A DNA stretch of 5,090 bases from an uncultured Lachnospiraceae bacterium (lineage in GTDB: Bacteria > Bacillota > Clostridia > Lachnospirales > Lachnospiraceae): assembly GCA_910577115.1 (NCBI GenBank), contig CAJTMC010000116.1:1-5090 (forward strand), read 5' to 3'. Under the pieces are notes generated by a model. It was not told the origin of the DNA. It ran no database searches and saw only the letters and a program-made list of their open reading frames with translations. Shown in pieces: positions 1-5,090 of this stretch (position 1 is the stretch's first letter; each line of letters begins with the position of its first letter). The translations under genes were made by a program, and so were the position numbers.

Positions 1-1228
1 AATTCTTTGAAGAATCTAACTTGAGCAATTCTTTATTCTTTTCAATGTATTCTTTCCATACAGCTTCGCGGTCTTTCTGGTGTGTGTTCTCATATTTTTC
101 GGTATATTCGTCATGAAGTGCCTTTAACTGATCCATGAGTGGTGTGTCAGCAGGGAGTTTCCCTCTGCGGATGCGGGCATACAGTCTGTTGTATGATTTA
201 GTAAATTCCGTATGAATCGGGTGGCTGAATAACTTTTCCTTATAGGATTTCCGGCTGGCGTACTCATTACAGGTAGTGGAAGTGTCTCTGTATATTCTTG
301 TGCAGTATTCTTGGTTGGAAGTGTACTTCACACGAAAATATCCATTACATAGTTTGCATTTTTTGATAACGAGTTCATCTTCAAGAAACAGCCGGATGCC
401 TATACATAAGAACTGTTTGAATGACGTACTGGGGTATTTCCCGATTGCATTATCTGTAATAAGATTGGAGGCATGATTTAGATATTCTGTCCAATTTTGC
501 GTATTGCAACTGTCTTTTTGGGCACGGATGTCAGATAGAAAATTGTTTTTCAGTTCCATAGTGGATAATGCATCCGATTGAAAATCCTGCTTACTGGCAT
601 ACAGGCAATAGGAATGGTATATTTCAGCTATTGCACTGCTAGGCAACTGTAAGCCTTGTTTTGACGGCTCTATGGCAACCTCAGTTAAATAATTTCTTGC
701 CTGCGTATATAAAGTTTCAAGACTGCTGACTTCTTCGGATAATAGTTTTGCGCTTTGGAATAGCCCCGCATCGGCTGATTTTCCAGCTTGCTGATAGCAG
801 GAAAGCATTACCATATGAAATAGAGGATACAGATAAGACAGTGCCGGATGTTCTTCAAAGCAGGACTGCAATATCGGCATGATTTGTCCGGCAGAAGTCT
901 CGATATCTTTTGGTATGTGTTCGCAGCAATATAAATTGAAGGTTTCTTTGTCAAAGGGGCAGTCGATGCCGAGCAATGGCAAAACAGACTTCAATTTCTC
1001 AAATGCTACAATAGCAGATTCCTTTTCAGGCATATCATAATCAAGGATTTCCATAATGCCGGTATGGATAGCTGCTTTCTTTATAAAATAGGCAGTACCG
1101 TTTTTGTGCGTATTCTTATCATCATAAGTGGAAGAAAGCGTTTCTTCGTGGGTGCGGCGGTTAATGCCATAGGTTGCAACACTAAAGTGAAAATCATTTT
1201 TGATGATGTCCTGCGAATATAAATTCAT
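1..1228 (-). CDS. DUF6076-like protein of unknown function, C-terminus cut off by window edge
   Basis: The minus-strand frame is open without a stop from an ATG at 1226-1228 to the left edge, giving 409 complete codons with the C-terminus missing. An AAAGGAA ribosome binding site lies about 9 nt upstream of the ATG, which supports this start. The first two thirds look alpha-helical and carry scattered Cys and Tyr but no enzyme motif I recognise. Around residues 288-320 there is a zinc-finger-like cluster, KKCKLCNGYF then EYC and TTC: C291, C294, C309 and C320. A basic Tyr/Arg/Lys-rich stretch follows (SYKEKLF, YNRLYARIRRGKL), then a charged helical tail. The Cys cluster followed by a YKEK-type segment resembles proteins named DUF6076 in Clostridia; this name is from memory, not from a search. 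The gene diverges from the excisionase/integrase operon and shares its control region, so it may be a regulator or cargo gene of the element. Function is unknown. Coding status is fairly certain, family moderately so. Confidence 0.82.
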   Translation of the reverse strand, partial: MNLYSQDIIKNDFHFSVATYGINRRTHEETLSSTYDDKNTHKNGTAYFIKKAAIHTGIMEILDYDMPEKESAIVAFEKLKSVLPLLGIDCPFDKETFNLYCCEHIPKDIETSAGQIMPILQSCFEEHPALSYLYPLFHMVMLSCYQQAGKSADAGLFQSAKLLSEEVSSLETLYTQARNYLTEVAIEPSKQGLQLPSSAIAEIYHSYCLYASKQDFQSDALSTMELKNNFLSDIRAQKDSCNTQNWTEYLNHASNLITDNAIGKYPSTSFKQFLCIGIRLFLEDELVIKKCKLCNGYFRVKYTSNQEYCTRIYRDTSTTCNEYASRKSYKEKLFSHPIHTEFTKSYNRLYARIRRGKLPADTPLMDQLKALHDEYTEKYENTHQKDREAVWKEYIEKNKELLKLDSSKN

Positions 1229-1303
1229 GCTTAAAATTCCTTTCTATCAGATGAACGGTGTAAAATAGCTTCTCATAAATGCATTTCTTTTCTTATAGAT
1301 ACA

Positions 1304-1332
1304 ATAGTATCACAAGATAAAAATGAATTCAA
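1304..1332 (-). promoter_or_regulatory. Promoter of the leftward DUF6076-like gene
   Basis: Read on the minus strand, TTGAAT (1327-1332) and TACTAT (1304-1309) are separated by exactly 17 bp, with a TG just upstream of the -10. This gives a start site about 70 nt before the leftward ATG. A CAAGATAA half-site (1313-1320) sits in the spacer, so a protein bound there would block the promoter. Predicted from consensus match only. Confidence 0.55.
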
Positions 1333-1390
1333 CAAAATTATCTTGACAAATGGTCTGTATTGATTAATTATAGGAAACAAGTCAAGATAA
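1313..1390. repeat. CAAGATAA operator-like array in the divergent control region
   Basis: Three exact copies of one 8-mer occur in 78 bp: CAAGATAA at 1313-1320, its reverse complement TTATCTTG at 1338-1345, and CAAGATAA at 1383-1390. The second and third extend to a perfect 10-bp inverted pair, TTATCTTGAC (1338-1347) and GTCAAGATAA (1381-1390). A fourth, partial copy, CTTGACAA at 1412-1419, repeats 1342-1349. The sites overlap both divergent promoters, as expected for operator or excisionase binding sites. The binding protein is not known; the 65-residue protein encoded next door is one candidate. Confidence 0.6.
1343..1371 (+). promoter_or_regulatory. Promoter of the excisionase-integrase operon
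   Basis: A perfect -35 TTGACA (1343-1348) is followed after 17 bp by AATTAT (1366-1371), a 4 of 6 match to the -10 consensus. The -35 overlaps a TTATCTTG half-site (1338-1345), and another site (1383-1390) lies just downstream of the likely start point, so this promoter appears repressible. It is oriented towards the gene at 1452. The -10 is mediocre, so activation may be needed. Confidence 0.5.
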
Positions 1391-1451
1391 ATTGAAATAT
1401 CAAAATAAAAACTTGACAATATACAGCGTCAGTGCAGGAGGAGGGAGGTAG

Positions 1452-1649
1452 ATGAATAACAATTATATGGTAACGGCACAGGATGTCGTTGATATGCTTG
1501 GCGTTTCTAAGGGACACGCATATAAGATTATCAGACAGTTGAACAAAGAACTGGAAGATAGCGGCTATATTGTCGTGTCAGGCAAGATTCCCAGAGCATA
1601 TTGGGATAAGAAGTTTTACGGGTATCAAAGTGGAGTGACAACAGCGTAA
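1452..1649 (+). CDS. Excisionase-like small helix-turn-helix DNA-binding protein
   Basis: This is a 65-residue protein that starts at an ATG behind a very strong purine-rich ribosome binding site (AGGAGGAGGGAGG, 1437-1449). Residues 6-32 (MVTAQDVVDMLGVSKGHAYKI) form a helix-turn-helix of the MerR/excisionase type: a first helix AQDVVDML, the turn GVSK, and a recognition helix HAYKIIRQLN. A short wing-like segment follows (YIVVSGKIPRAYW), ending in KKFYGY. Small proteins of this type directly before a tyrosine integrase usually act as recombination directionality factors or as element regulators, bending attachment-site DNA to favour excision. Length and position fit that role. It leads an apparent operon with the integrase, which begins 122 nt after its stop. 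Whether it acts as an excisionase, as a repressor, or as both is inferred from context. Confidence 0.8.
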   Translation: MNNNYMVTAQDVVDMLGVSKGHAYKIIRQLNKELEDSGYIVVSGKIPRAYWDKKFYGYQSGVTTA

Positions 1650-1708
1650 CAGGAGGTCGGCATATCATTCAGATAGCATATGCGGCTGAAACTAAAAGCA
1701 AATTTGAG

Positions 1709-1751
1709 GGTAGTTCTGCGGGATTGATTATATGGCAAACCGCAGACTGCC
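1709..1751 (+). other. Strong hairpin in the leader between the excisionase-like gene and the integrase
   Basis: GGTAGTTCTGCGG (1709-1721) pairs with CCGCAGACTGCC (1740-1751): 12 base pairs with one bulged T and one G-U pair, around an 18-nt loop. The integrase ribosome binding site (AAGGAG, 1761-1766) starts 10 nt after the stem. No T-run follows, so it is not an obvious terminator. It could affect integrase translation or mRNA stability. Folding was done by eye. Confidence 0.5.
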
Positions 1752-1771
1752 TTGAGAGGAAAGGAGATTTT

Positions 1772-2881
1772 ATGTCAGTCTATAAGGATGAGCAGAGGGG
1801 AACATGGTATTGTATGTTCCGTTACAATGATTGGACGGGCAGGCAGAAACAAAAGTGCAAAAGAGGTTTCAAGACAAAGAGGGAAGCGAAAGAGTATGAG
1901 GAGCAGTTTATGCAAACAACAGAAGCAGACATGAATATGAAAGTGGGAGCTTTTGTTGAGATTTATTTCAGGGATAAGCAGGGTGAATTGAAGGAACGGT
2001 CGATCAAGAATAAGAGATATATGATTGAACGGCATATCCTTCCGTACTTTGAAAATAAGTCCATGAATGAAATTACACCGGCAGACATTATCCAGTGGCA
2101 GAACAAAATGCGGGAGGCTGGATATTCGCAGACATATCTGCGGATGCTTCAGAATCAAATGACGGCGCTGTTTACCCATGCTTCCAATGTCTACAACTTG
2201 ACAAACAATCCCTGCAAGAAAGTAAAGAAAATGGGGAAGTCAGATGCGGATAAAATGGATTTCTGGACTTATGAGGAGTACCAGCAATTCATTAATACGA
2301 TTGAGGTGGGAAGCAGATATTATGTGCTGTTTGAGATTTTATTCTGGACGGGTATGCGTATTGGAGAATTACTTGCTATAACGAAGAATGACATTGACTT
2401 TCAGGAGAACAAAATATCCATTTCAAAAACTTATTACCGTACAGGGGGAAAGGATGTCATCACAACGCCTAAGACGAAACAGTCAGTCAGGACAATAGAT
2501 ATTCCAGAATTTTTGACGCAGGAAATCAAGGCGTATTGTGATAAGCTGTATGAATTTCCCGACAGTGAAAGGCTTTTCCCCATTGTATGCGAAGCAGTGC
2601 AGCATAAAATGGTAAGGCACATTCAAAAATCGGGAGTAAAAAGGATCAGGGTGCATGATTTAAGACATTCCGCATGTGCGTATCTCGCGCATCAGGGAGT
2701 GGCGCCTATGGTCATCAAGGAACGCATGGGACATAAGGATATCAAGATTACGCTGAATACATACGGACATTTATATCCTAACGAACAGAAGAAGGTTGCG
2801 GATATGCTGAACCGGAAAAGGAATGAAGCATCAAATGAAAATGCCCCTGCCGGAAACAGGGACATTTTGGATGCAGATTAA
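1772..2881 (+). CDS. int: Tyrosine recombinase (site-specific integrase) of an integrative element
   Basis: This 369-residue integrase joins the element's attachment site to a chromosomal target by strand exchange through a covalent 3'-phosphotyrosine. I chose the ATG at 1772 because AAGGAG (1761-1766) lies 5 nt upstream; a TTG at 1724 in the same frame lacks a ribosome binding site. Domains in order: an arm-site binding domain at about residues 1-46 (SVYKDEQRGTWYCMFRYND with GFKTKREAKEYEEQF), a SAM-like core-binding domain at about 54-150, and a catalytic domain at about 164-340. The catalytic set is complete: R196 in WTGMRIGEL, K234 or K236 in TPKTKQSVR, H295 and R298 in VHDLRHS, H321 in MGHKD, and nucleophile Y331 in LNTYGHLYP. 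Length is usual for Tn916/phage-type integrases of Firmicutes. The enzyme looks functional. The attachment site is not identified, and no tRNA gene is visible in the window. Confidence 0.95.
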   Translation: MSVYKDEQRGTWYCMFRYNDWTGRQKQKCKRGFKTKREAKEYEEQFMQTTEADMNMKVGAFVEIYFRDKQGELKERSIKNKRYMIERHILPYFENKSMNEITPADIIQWQNKMREAGYSQTYLRMLQNQMTALFTHASNVYNLTNNPCKKVKKMGKSDADKMDFWTYEEYQQFINTIEVGSRYYVLFEILFWTGMRIGELLAITKNDIDFQENKISISKTYYRTGGKDVITTPKTKQSVRTIDIPEFLTQEIKAYCDKLYEFPDSERLFPIVCEAVQHKMVRHIQKSGVKRIRVHDLRHSACAYLAHQGVAPMVIKERMGHKDIKITLNTYGHLYPNEQKKVADMLNRKRNEASNENAPAGNRDILDAD

Positions 2882-2913
2882 ACTGGTGGAACAATTTAAT
2901 CTGTGACATAAAA

Positions 2914-2968
2914 AGGACAAGCCTCTCTATGAAAATCCTGCAAATTTATTATAGCAGAGGCTTGTCCT
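2914..2968. repeat. 13-bp perfect inverted repeat downstream of the integrase
   Basis: AGGACAAGCCTCT (2914-2926) and AGAGGCTTGTCCT (2956-2968) are exact reverse complements separated by 29 nt. On the plus strand no T-run follows at once. On the minus strand the stem runs directly into TTTTT (complement of 2910-2914), the form of an intrinsic terminator for leftward transcripts, although the loop is long and no leftward gene is seen to the right. It may protect int from antisense transcription, or be linked to the element's attachment site. A nine-base part of the arm recurs at 3060-3068. Confidence 0.6.
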
Positions 2969-3005
2969 GAGCAAAAGAGATTTTTATGTATTATGGAGAT
3001 TTATT

Positions 3006-3034
3006 TTGCAATGGAAAGATAGATGAAAAATATT
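3006..3034 (+). promoter_or_regulatory. Possible promoter of the partition operon
   Basis: TTGCAA (3006-3011) is followed after 17 bp by AATATT (3029-3034) in a very A+T-rich stretch, with the parM-like start 38 nt further on. Both boxes match the consensus only partly, and other A+T-rich hexamers nearby could serve as well. Confidence 0.3.
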
Positions 3035-3071
3035 TATAGAAAAGATATAAAAAATCAGGAGGACAAGCTAT

Positions 3072-3989
3072 ATGCAGAAATATAACAGCAACATAAGAAT
3101 AATTGTCGGCGTGGATCATGGATATGGGAATATGAAGACCGCGCACAGGGTATTCCGGACAGGCGTGGAATGCATGGAGGAAGAGCCAATCGTCAGTAAG
3201 AATTTTGTGAGATATAAGGATAAGTTTTATGTGATCGGAGAGTCACATTTGGTATATCAGGGGAATAAAACGGATTCCGAAGATTTTTATATTCTGACAC
3301 TTGCAGCGCTGGCGGAGGAATTGAAGTTCAGGGGACTTCATGAGGCAAATGTGATATTGGCGGTTGGGCTTCCGCTTGCATGGATGAAAAGTCAGGGCGC
3401 AGACTTTAGGCACTATTTGATGAAAGAACAGGAACTGCATTTTGAGTTCCGAAAAGAGAGATATTATGTGCATCTGTGCGGCGTAGAAATATTTCCACAG
3501 GGATTTGCGGCTGTTGTTAATTTAGGAGCAATGCAGGGAATGAATATGCTGGCGGATATTGGAAACGGAACTATGAACGTAATGCAGATTGTTGATAATA
3601 AACCGTTGGAAAAGAGCCTTGTGACGGAGAAATTTGGTGTGGGCATCTGTATGAAAGAGATACAGAAAGAATTATCAAAAGAAAACGGGGAGGATATTTC
3701 TGAAATGCTGATAGAACCGCTTCTTCGGAACGGTTTACAGGAAAGAACAGATAGTACCGCTAAAAAAGTAGAACATATTGCGACGAGGTATACGGAAAAT
3801 ATCAGAAGGCGTTTGGTGGATTATGGATATAAGGAAGGGTTGGTACATCTGTATGTGATTGGCGGAGGCGGCTGTCTGATTCGGAATTATTCGGACTTGG
3901 CGGAGAAGACAGGAGTGACTTTTATTACGGATATTTGCGCCAATGCAAAGGGATATGAGACTTTGGCGGAGAAGAAATTGCGCAGATAG
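3072..3989 (+). CDS. parM: ParM/StbA-family actin-like ATPase, plasmid-type partition
   Basis: This 305-residue protein starts at an ATG 9 nt after an AGGAGG site (3057-3062). It shows the actin/Hsp70 ATPase fold motifs in order: phosphate-1 loop IIVGVDHGYGNMKTA (about 10-24, D15), phosphate-2 loop LADIGNGTMNVM (about 160-171, D162), and a glycine-rich adenosine motif VIGGGGCLI (about 262-270, G264-G267). Between them lies a typical ParM/Alp segment with VILAVGLPLAW. ParM proteins polymerise into ATP-driven filaments that push sister plasmid copies apart once bound to ParR-coated centromere DNA. Length is close to that of known ParM proteins. The next gene encodes a ParR-like partner, completing a type II cassette. 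Finding it between an integrase and a mobilization gene suggests the excised circle is actively segregated. The symbol reflects family, not proven function. Confidence 0.88.
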   Translation: MQKYNSNIRIIVGVDHGYGNMKTAHRVFRTGVECMEEEPIVSKNFVRYKDKFYVIGESHLVYQGNKTDSEDFYILTLAALAEELKFRGLHEANVILAVGLPLAWMKSQGADFRHYLMKEQELHFEFRKERYYVHLCGVEIFPQGFAAVVNLGAMQGMNMLADIGNGTMNVMQIVDNKPLEKSLVTEKFGVGICMKEIQKELSKENGEDISEMLIEPLLRNGLQERTDSTAKKVEHIATRYTENIRRRLVDYGYKEGLVHLYVIGGGGCLIRNYSDLAEKTGVTFITDICANAKGYETLAEKKLRR

Positions 3990-4049
3990 ACAGCAAAGTT
4001 TCCATATCCGATTATATGTAGATTGAGTTATGGGAAAGGAATAAGTGTT

Positions 4050-4451
4050 ATGAGAGGAACATATCGCTGTACCAATGTAAAATTCTGCATGGAAGATGAA
4101 AATCAGCGCAGGGCATGGGAATATCTGCATGGGCTGAACCGCAGGGATGGATCTTATGGAAAAGTGCTTGCGGATGCGCTTATTGCAGTGATAGACAGTC
4201 GGAGTAATTCGCAAAATGCGATGAGAAAGCGGTTTTCAGGTAAACAGTGTGAGAACTCAGAGGATGAGATTAAGGAGTTTGCAAATGAGGTTGCAGGGGT
4301 TGTGTTGGAGGGCATAAACGACTATTTTTCCGAAAAAGCTGTTTTTCAAGGCGCAGAACAAGGAACTGCTGGAGCGCAAGTATCCAAACAAGAGCCAAAA
4401 GAGGAGATTGCAGAAGATATGTTGGATTTTGCTTTTTCAATGGGAGAGTAG
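4050..4451 (+). CDS. ParR-like centromere-binding adaptor of the partition cassette
   Basis: This 133-residue protein follows the ParM-like gene by 60 nt on the same strand. I chose the ATG at 4050 because AAAGGA (4035-4040) lies 9 nt upstream; an in-frame TTG at 4023 would add nine residues but has no such site. The N-terminal third (VKFCMEDENQRRAWEYL, then YGKVLADALIAVID) fits a strand plus two helices like the ribbon-helix-helix fold of Firmicute ParR proteins. The middle is helical and charged. The C-terminal tail is acidic and ends in EDMLDFAFSMGE, which fits the short ParR tail that caps ParM filaments. Identification rests on gene order, size, and the N- and C-terminal patterns; sequence similarity in this family is always low. 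ParR proteins bind repeated DNA sites and often repress their own operon; the repeats from 4475 onward are the best candidates here. Confidence 0.68.
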   Translation: MRGTYRCTNVKFCMEDENQRRAWEYLHGLNRRDGSYGKVLADALIAVIDSRSNSQNAMRKRFSGKQCENSEDEIKEFANEVAGVVLEGINDYFSEKAVFQGAEQGTAGAQVSKQEPKEEIAEDMLDFAFSMGE

Positions 4452-4474
4452 GGTACAGAAGAATAGAGGGTAAA

Positions 4475-4555
4475 TGGCACCGAGTTGGCACCCAGTTAAT
4501 AAAGGCAAAGTGATTTTGGGTGCCAATTGGGAACCATAATGGGAGCAAGTTGGCA
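4475..4555. repeat. TTGGCACC-type repeat cluster, candidate centromere or operator
   Basis: TGGCACC occurs at 4475-4481 and 4486-4492, exactly 11 bp apart. TTGGCACCCA (4485-4494) has a perfect 10-bp inverted partner TGGGTGCCAA (4517-4526). A degenerate copy TTGGGAACC follows at 4527-4535, and AGTTGGCA at 4483-4490 recurs at 4548-4555. Five related sites in 81 bp directly behind a ParR-like gene suggest sites for that protein (parC). They could instead control the mobilization genes downstream. Confidence 0.5.
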
Positions 4556-4656
4556 GATACTTTTCTGTTGGTAAAAAATCTAACGAGAGCAGAAATAGGA
4601 AATCTGTAAAAAAGACTTTAGGAAAATTTGCTAAAAAGTAGAATATCAAGCACTGG

Positions 4657-4715
4657 ATTTGGATATCCAAATGACGATTTTGCATCGTTTACACGTTTGC
4701 AAAATGGATATCCAA
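4657..4715. repeat. Twin GGATATCC palindromes enclosing a stem-loop
   Basis: ATTTGGATATCCAAAT (4657-4672) is a perfect 16-bp palindrome. Its core TGGATATCCA (4660-4669) recurs exactly at 4705-4714, 45 bp downstream. Between them ATTTTGCA (4677-4684) and TGCAAAAT (4698-4705) form an 8-bp stem with a 13-nt loop. Because the palindromes can also pair with each other, the whole block can fold into a larger nested structure. Such blocks are typical of transfer or replication origins, but I recognise no specific known site. Confidence 0.55.
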
Positions 4716-4724
4716 TCCGCTTGT

Positions 4725-4748
4725 AGGGGAAAAAATCCCCTAACCCCT
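4725..4748 (+). other. Candidate transfer origin (oriT) hairpin and nick region
   Basis: AGGGGA (4725-4730) and TCCCCT (4736-4741) form a 6-bp stem with an A5 loop. Then AACCCCT follows, so CCCCT is repeated at 4737-4741 and 4744-4748. A small hairpin next to a short conserved run, about 80 nt before a MobC-like gene and just after larger palindromes, is the layout usual for oriT of MobC/relaxase systems. No T-run follows on either strand, which argues against a terminator. The nick position cannot be read from sequence alone. Confidence 0.45.
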
Positions 4749-4827
4749 TATGAATACATATAGAACGGAATACAGAGCAAAAAAGCAACAACATCAATTT
4801 TGGACAATAAAACGATGGAGGGTGAGA

Positions 4828-5090
4828 ATGGAAAAAAGGAAACGATGCAATCAGCTTATTTTGCGTCTAAGTGATGATGAGAAGTATGTCTTAGATGCCA
4901 AATGTAAAAATGCAGAATACAAGAATAAAAATGATTATCTTCGGCATTTGATCTTGTACGGATATACTTATTTTGTAGATTACTCGGAACTGCATGACTA
5001 CAATGTTAATCTAAGTAGAATCAGCAAAAGCCTGAATCAGATAGCTGCAAGGATAAGTTCTACTGGTAACACTTATCAGGACGATATAGA
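4828..5090 (+). CDS. mobC: MobC-like relaxosome accessory protein, C-terminus cut off by window edge
   Basis: The frame opens at an ATG 6 nt after GGAGG (4817-4821) and runs to the right edge, giving 87 complete codons. The N-terminus (RKRCNQLILRLSDDEKYVLDAKCKNAEY) resembles a ribbon-helix-helix strand and helix. Residues about 60-87 (NLSRISKSLNQIAARI, then TGNTYQDDI) match the hallmark L-x-x-I-x-x-x-L-N-Q-I-A region of bacterial mobilization proteins MobC. These proteins bind near oriT and help the relaxase melt and nick it. A relaxase gene normally follows and would lie beyond the right edge. The gene sits directly downstream of the candidate oriT. Confidence 0.85.
   Translation, partial: MEKRKRCNQLILRLSDDEKYVLDAKCKNAEYKNKNDYLRHLILYGYTYFVDYSELHDYNVNLSRISKSLNQIAARISSTGNTYQDDI

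Larger units (their letters stand above)
4452..4827. other. 376-bp non-coding region between the partition and mobilization genes
   Basis: I see no credible gene in this stretch: open frames here are short, lack ribosome binding sites, and cross the repeats. From left to right it holds the TTGGCACC repeat cluster (4475-4555), an A-rich stretch with three TAAAAA runs (about 4572-4640), two GGATATCC palindromes (4657-4715), a G/C hairpin with a C-rich run (4725-4748), and the leader of the MobC-like gene. The density of paired structure fits a cis-acting region for segregation, replication or transfer rather than coding DNA. Confidence 0.7.

Noticed and set aside
276..476. Plus-strand 66-codon open frame
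   Set aside because: It lies wholly opposite the long minus-strand gene, has no ribosome binding site, and its Ser/Leu-rich product looks like no protein family.
1413..1418. Second TTGACA as a -35 box
   Set aside because: No -10-like hexamer lies 16-18 bp downstream, where the sequence is the purine-rich ribosome binding site; it fits better as a partial copy of the operator repeat.
1775..2179. Minus-strand 134-codon open frame inside the integrase gene
   Set aside because: It is antisense to a clearly coding integrase; the His/Cys/Leu-rich composition is typical of a shadow frame.
2882..3071. Integrase attachment site or target gene end (tRNA or ribosomal protein gene)
   Set aside because: I found no tRNA-like cloverleaf or recognisable gene end here, and a core repeat cannot be identified without the other element end.
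3735..4214. Minus-strand 159-codon open frame across the parM-parR junction
   Set aside because: It is antisense to two supported genes and has no recognisable motif.
4270..4685. Two minus-strand open frames over the parR end and the repeat region
   Set aside because: They cross the end of the ParR-like gene and the repeat cluster, are low-complexity Leu/Pro/Phe-rich, and lack ribosome binding sites.
4725..4741. G/C hairpin as an intrinsic terminator of the partition operon
   Set aside because: The stem is only 6 bp and no T-run follows on either strand; its position before mobC fits a transfer origin better.
1..5090. CRISPR array or insertion sequence
   Set aside because: No regularly spaced direct repeats of CRISPR length and no transposase were seen; the short repeats present are better explained as binding sites or hairpins.

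Overview
This window looks like part of an integrative and mobilizable genetic element from a low-GC Gram-positive bacterium, most likely a gut-type Clostridia (Lachnospiraceae-like). The basis is A+T-rich sequence, strong AGGAGG ribosome binding sites, and protein types common in that group. The exact host cannot be fixed from the sequence.

Layout: (1) Positions 1-1228, minus strand, hold a long uncharacterised gene cut by the left window edge. It encodes at least 409 residues, resembles the DUF6076 type, and has a CxxC...C...C zinc-finger-like cluster. (2) Positions 1229-1451 are a divergent control region. It has a promoter in each direction and an array of CAAGATAA/TTATCTTG sites that overlap both. 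(3) Positions 1452-2881, plus strand, hold the recombination module: a 65-residue excisionase-like helix-turn-helix protein and a full-length tyrosine integrase with an intact catalytic set, separated by a leader with a strong hairpin. (4) Positions 2882-3071 hold a 13-bp perfect inverted repeat, part of whose sequence recurs at the ribosome binding site of the next gene. (5) Positions 3072-4451 hold a two-gene partition cassette: a ParM-like actin ATPase and a ParR-like adaptor. (6) Positions 4452-4827 are non-coding but rich in structure: TTGGCACC-type repeats (candidate centromere or operator), twin GGATATCC palindromes, and a short G/C hairpin followed by a CCCCTAACCCC run (candidate transfer origin). 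(7) Positions 4828-5090 hold the start of a MobC-like relaxosome gene cut by the right edge.

Inferred working: the integrase and excisionase move the element in and out of the chromosome. The ParM/ParR pair would segregate or hold the excised circle. MobC and a relaxase presumably encoded beyond the right edge would nick the transfer origin. An actin-type partition cassette between an integrase and a mobilization module is the most interesting feature, because it suggests that the element spends meaningful time as a plasmid-like, possibly replicating circle.
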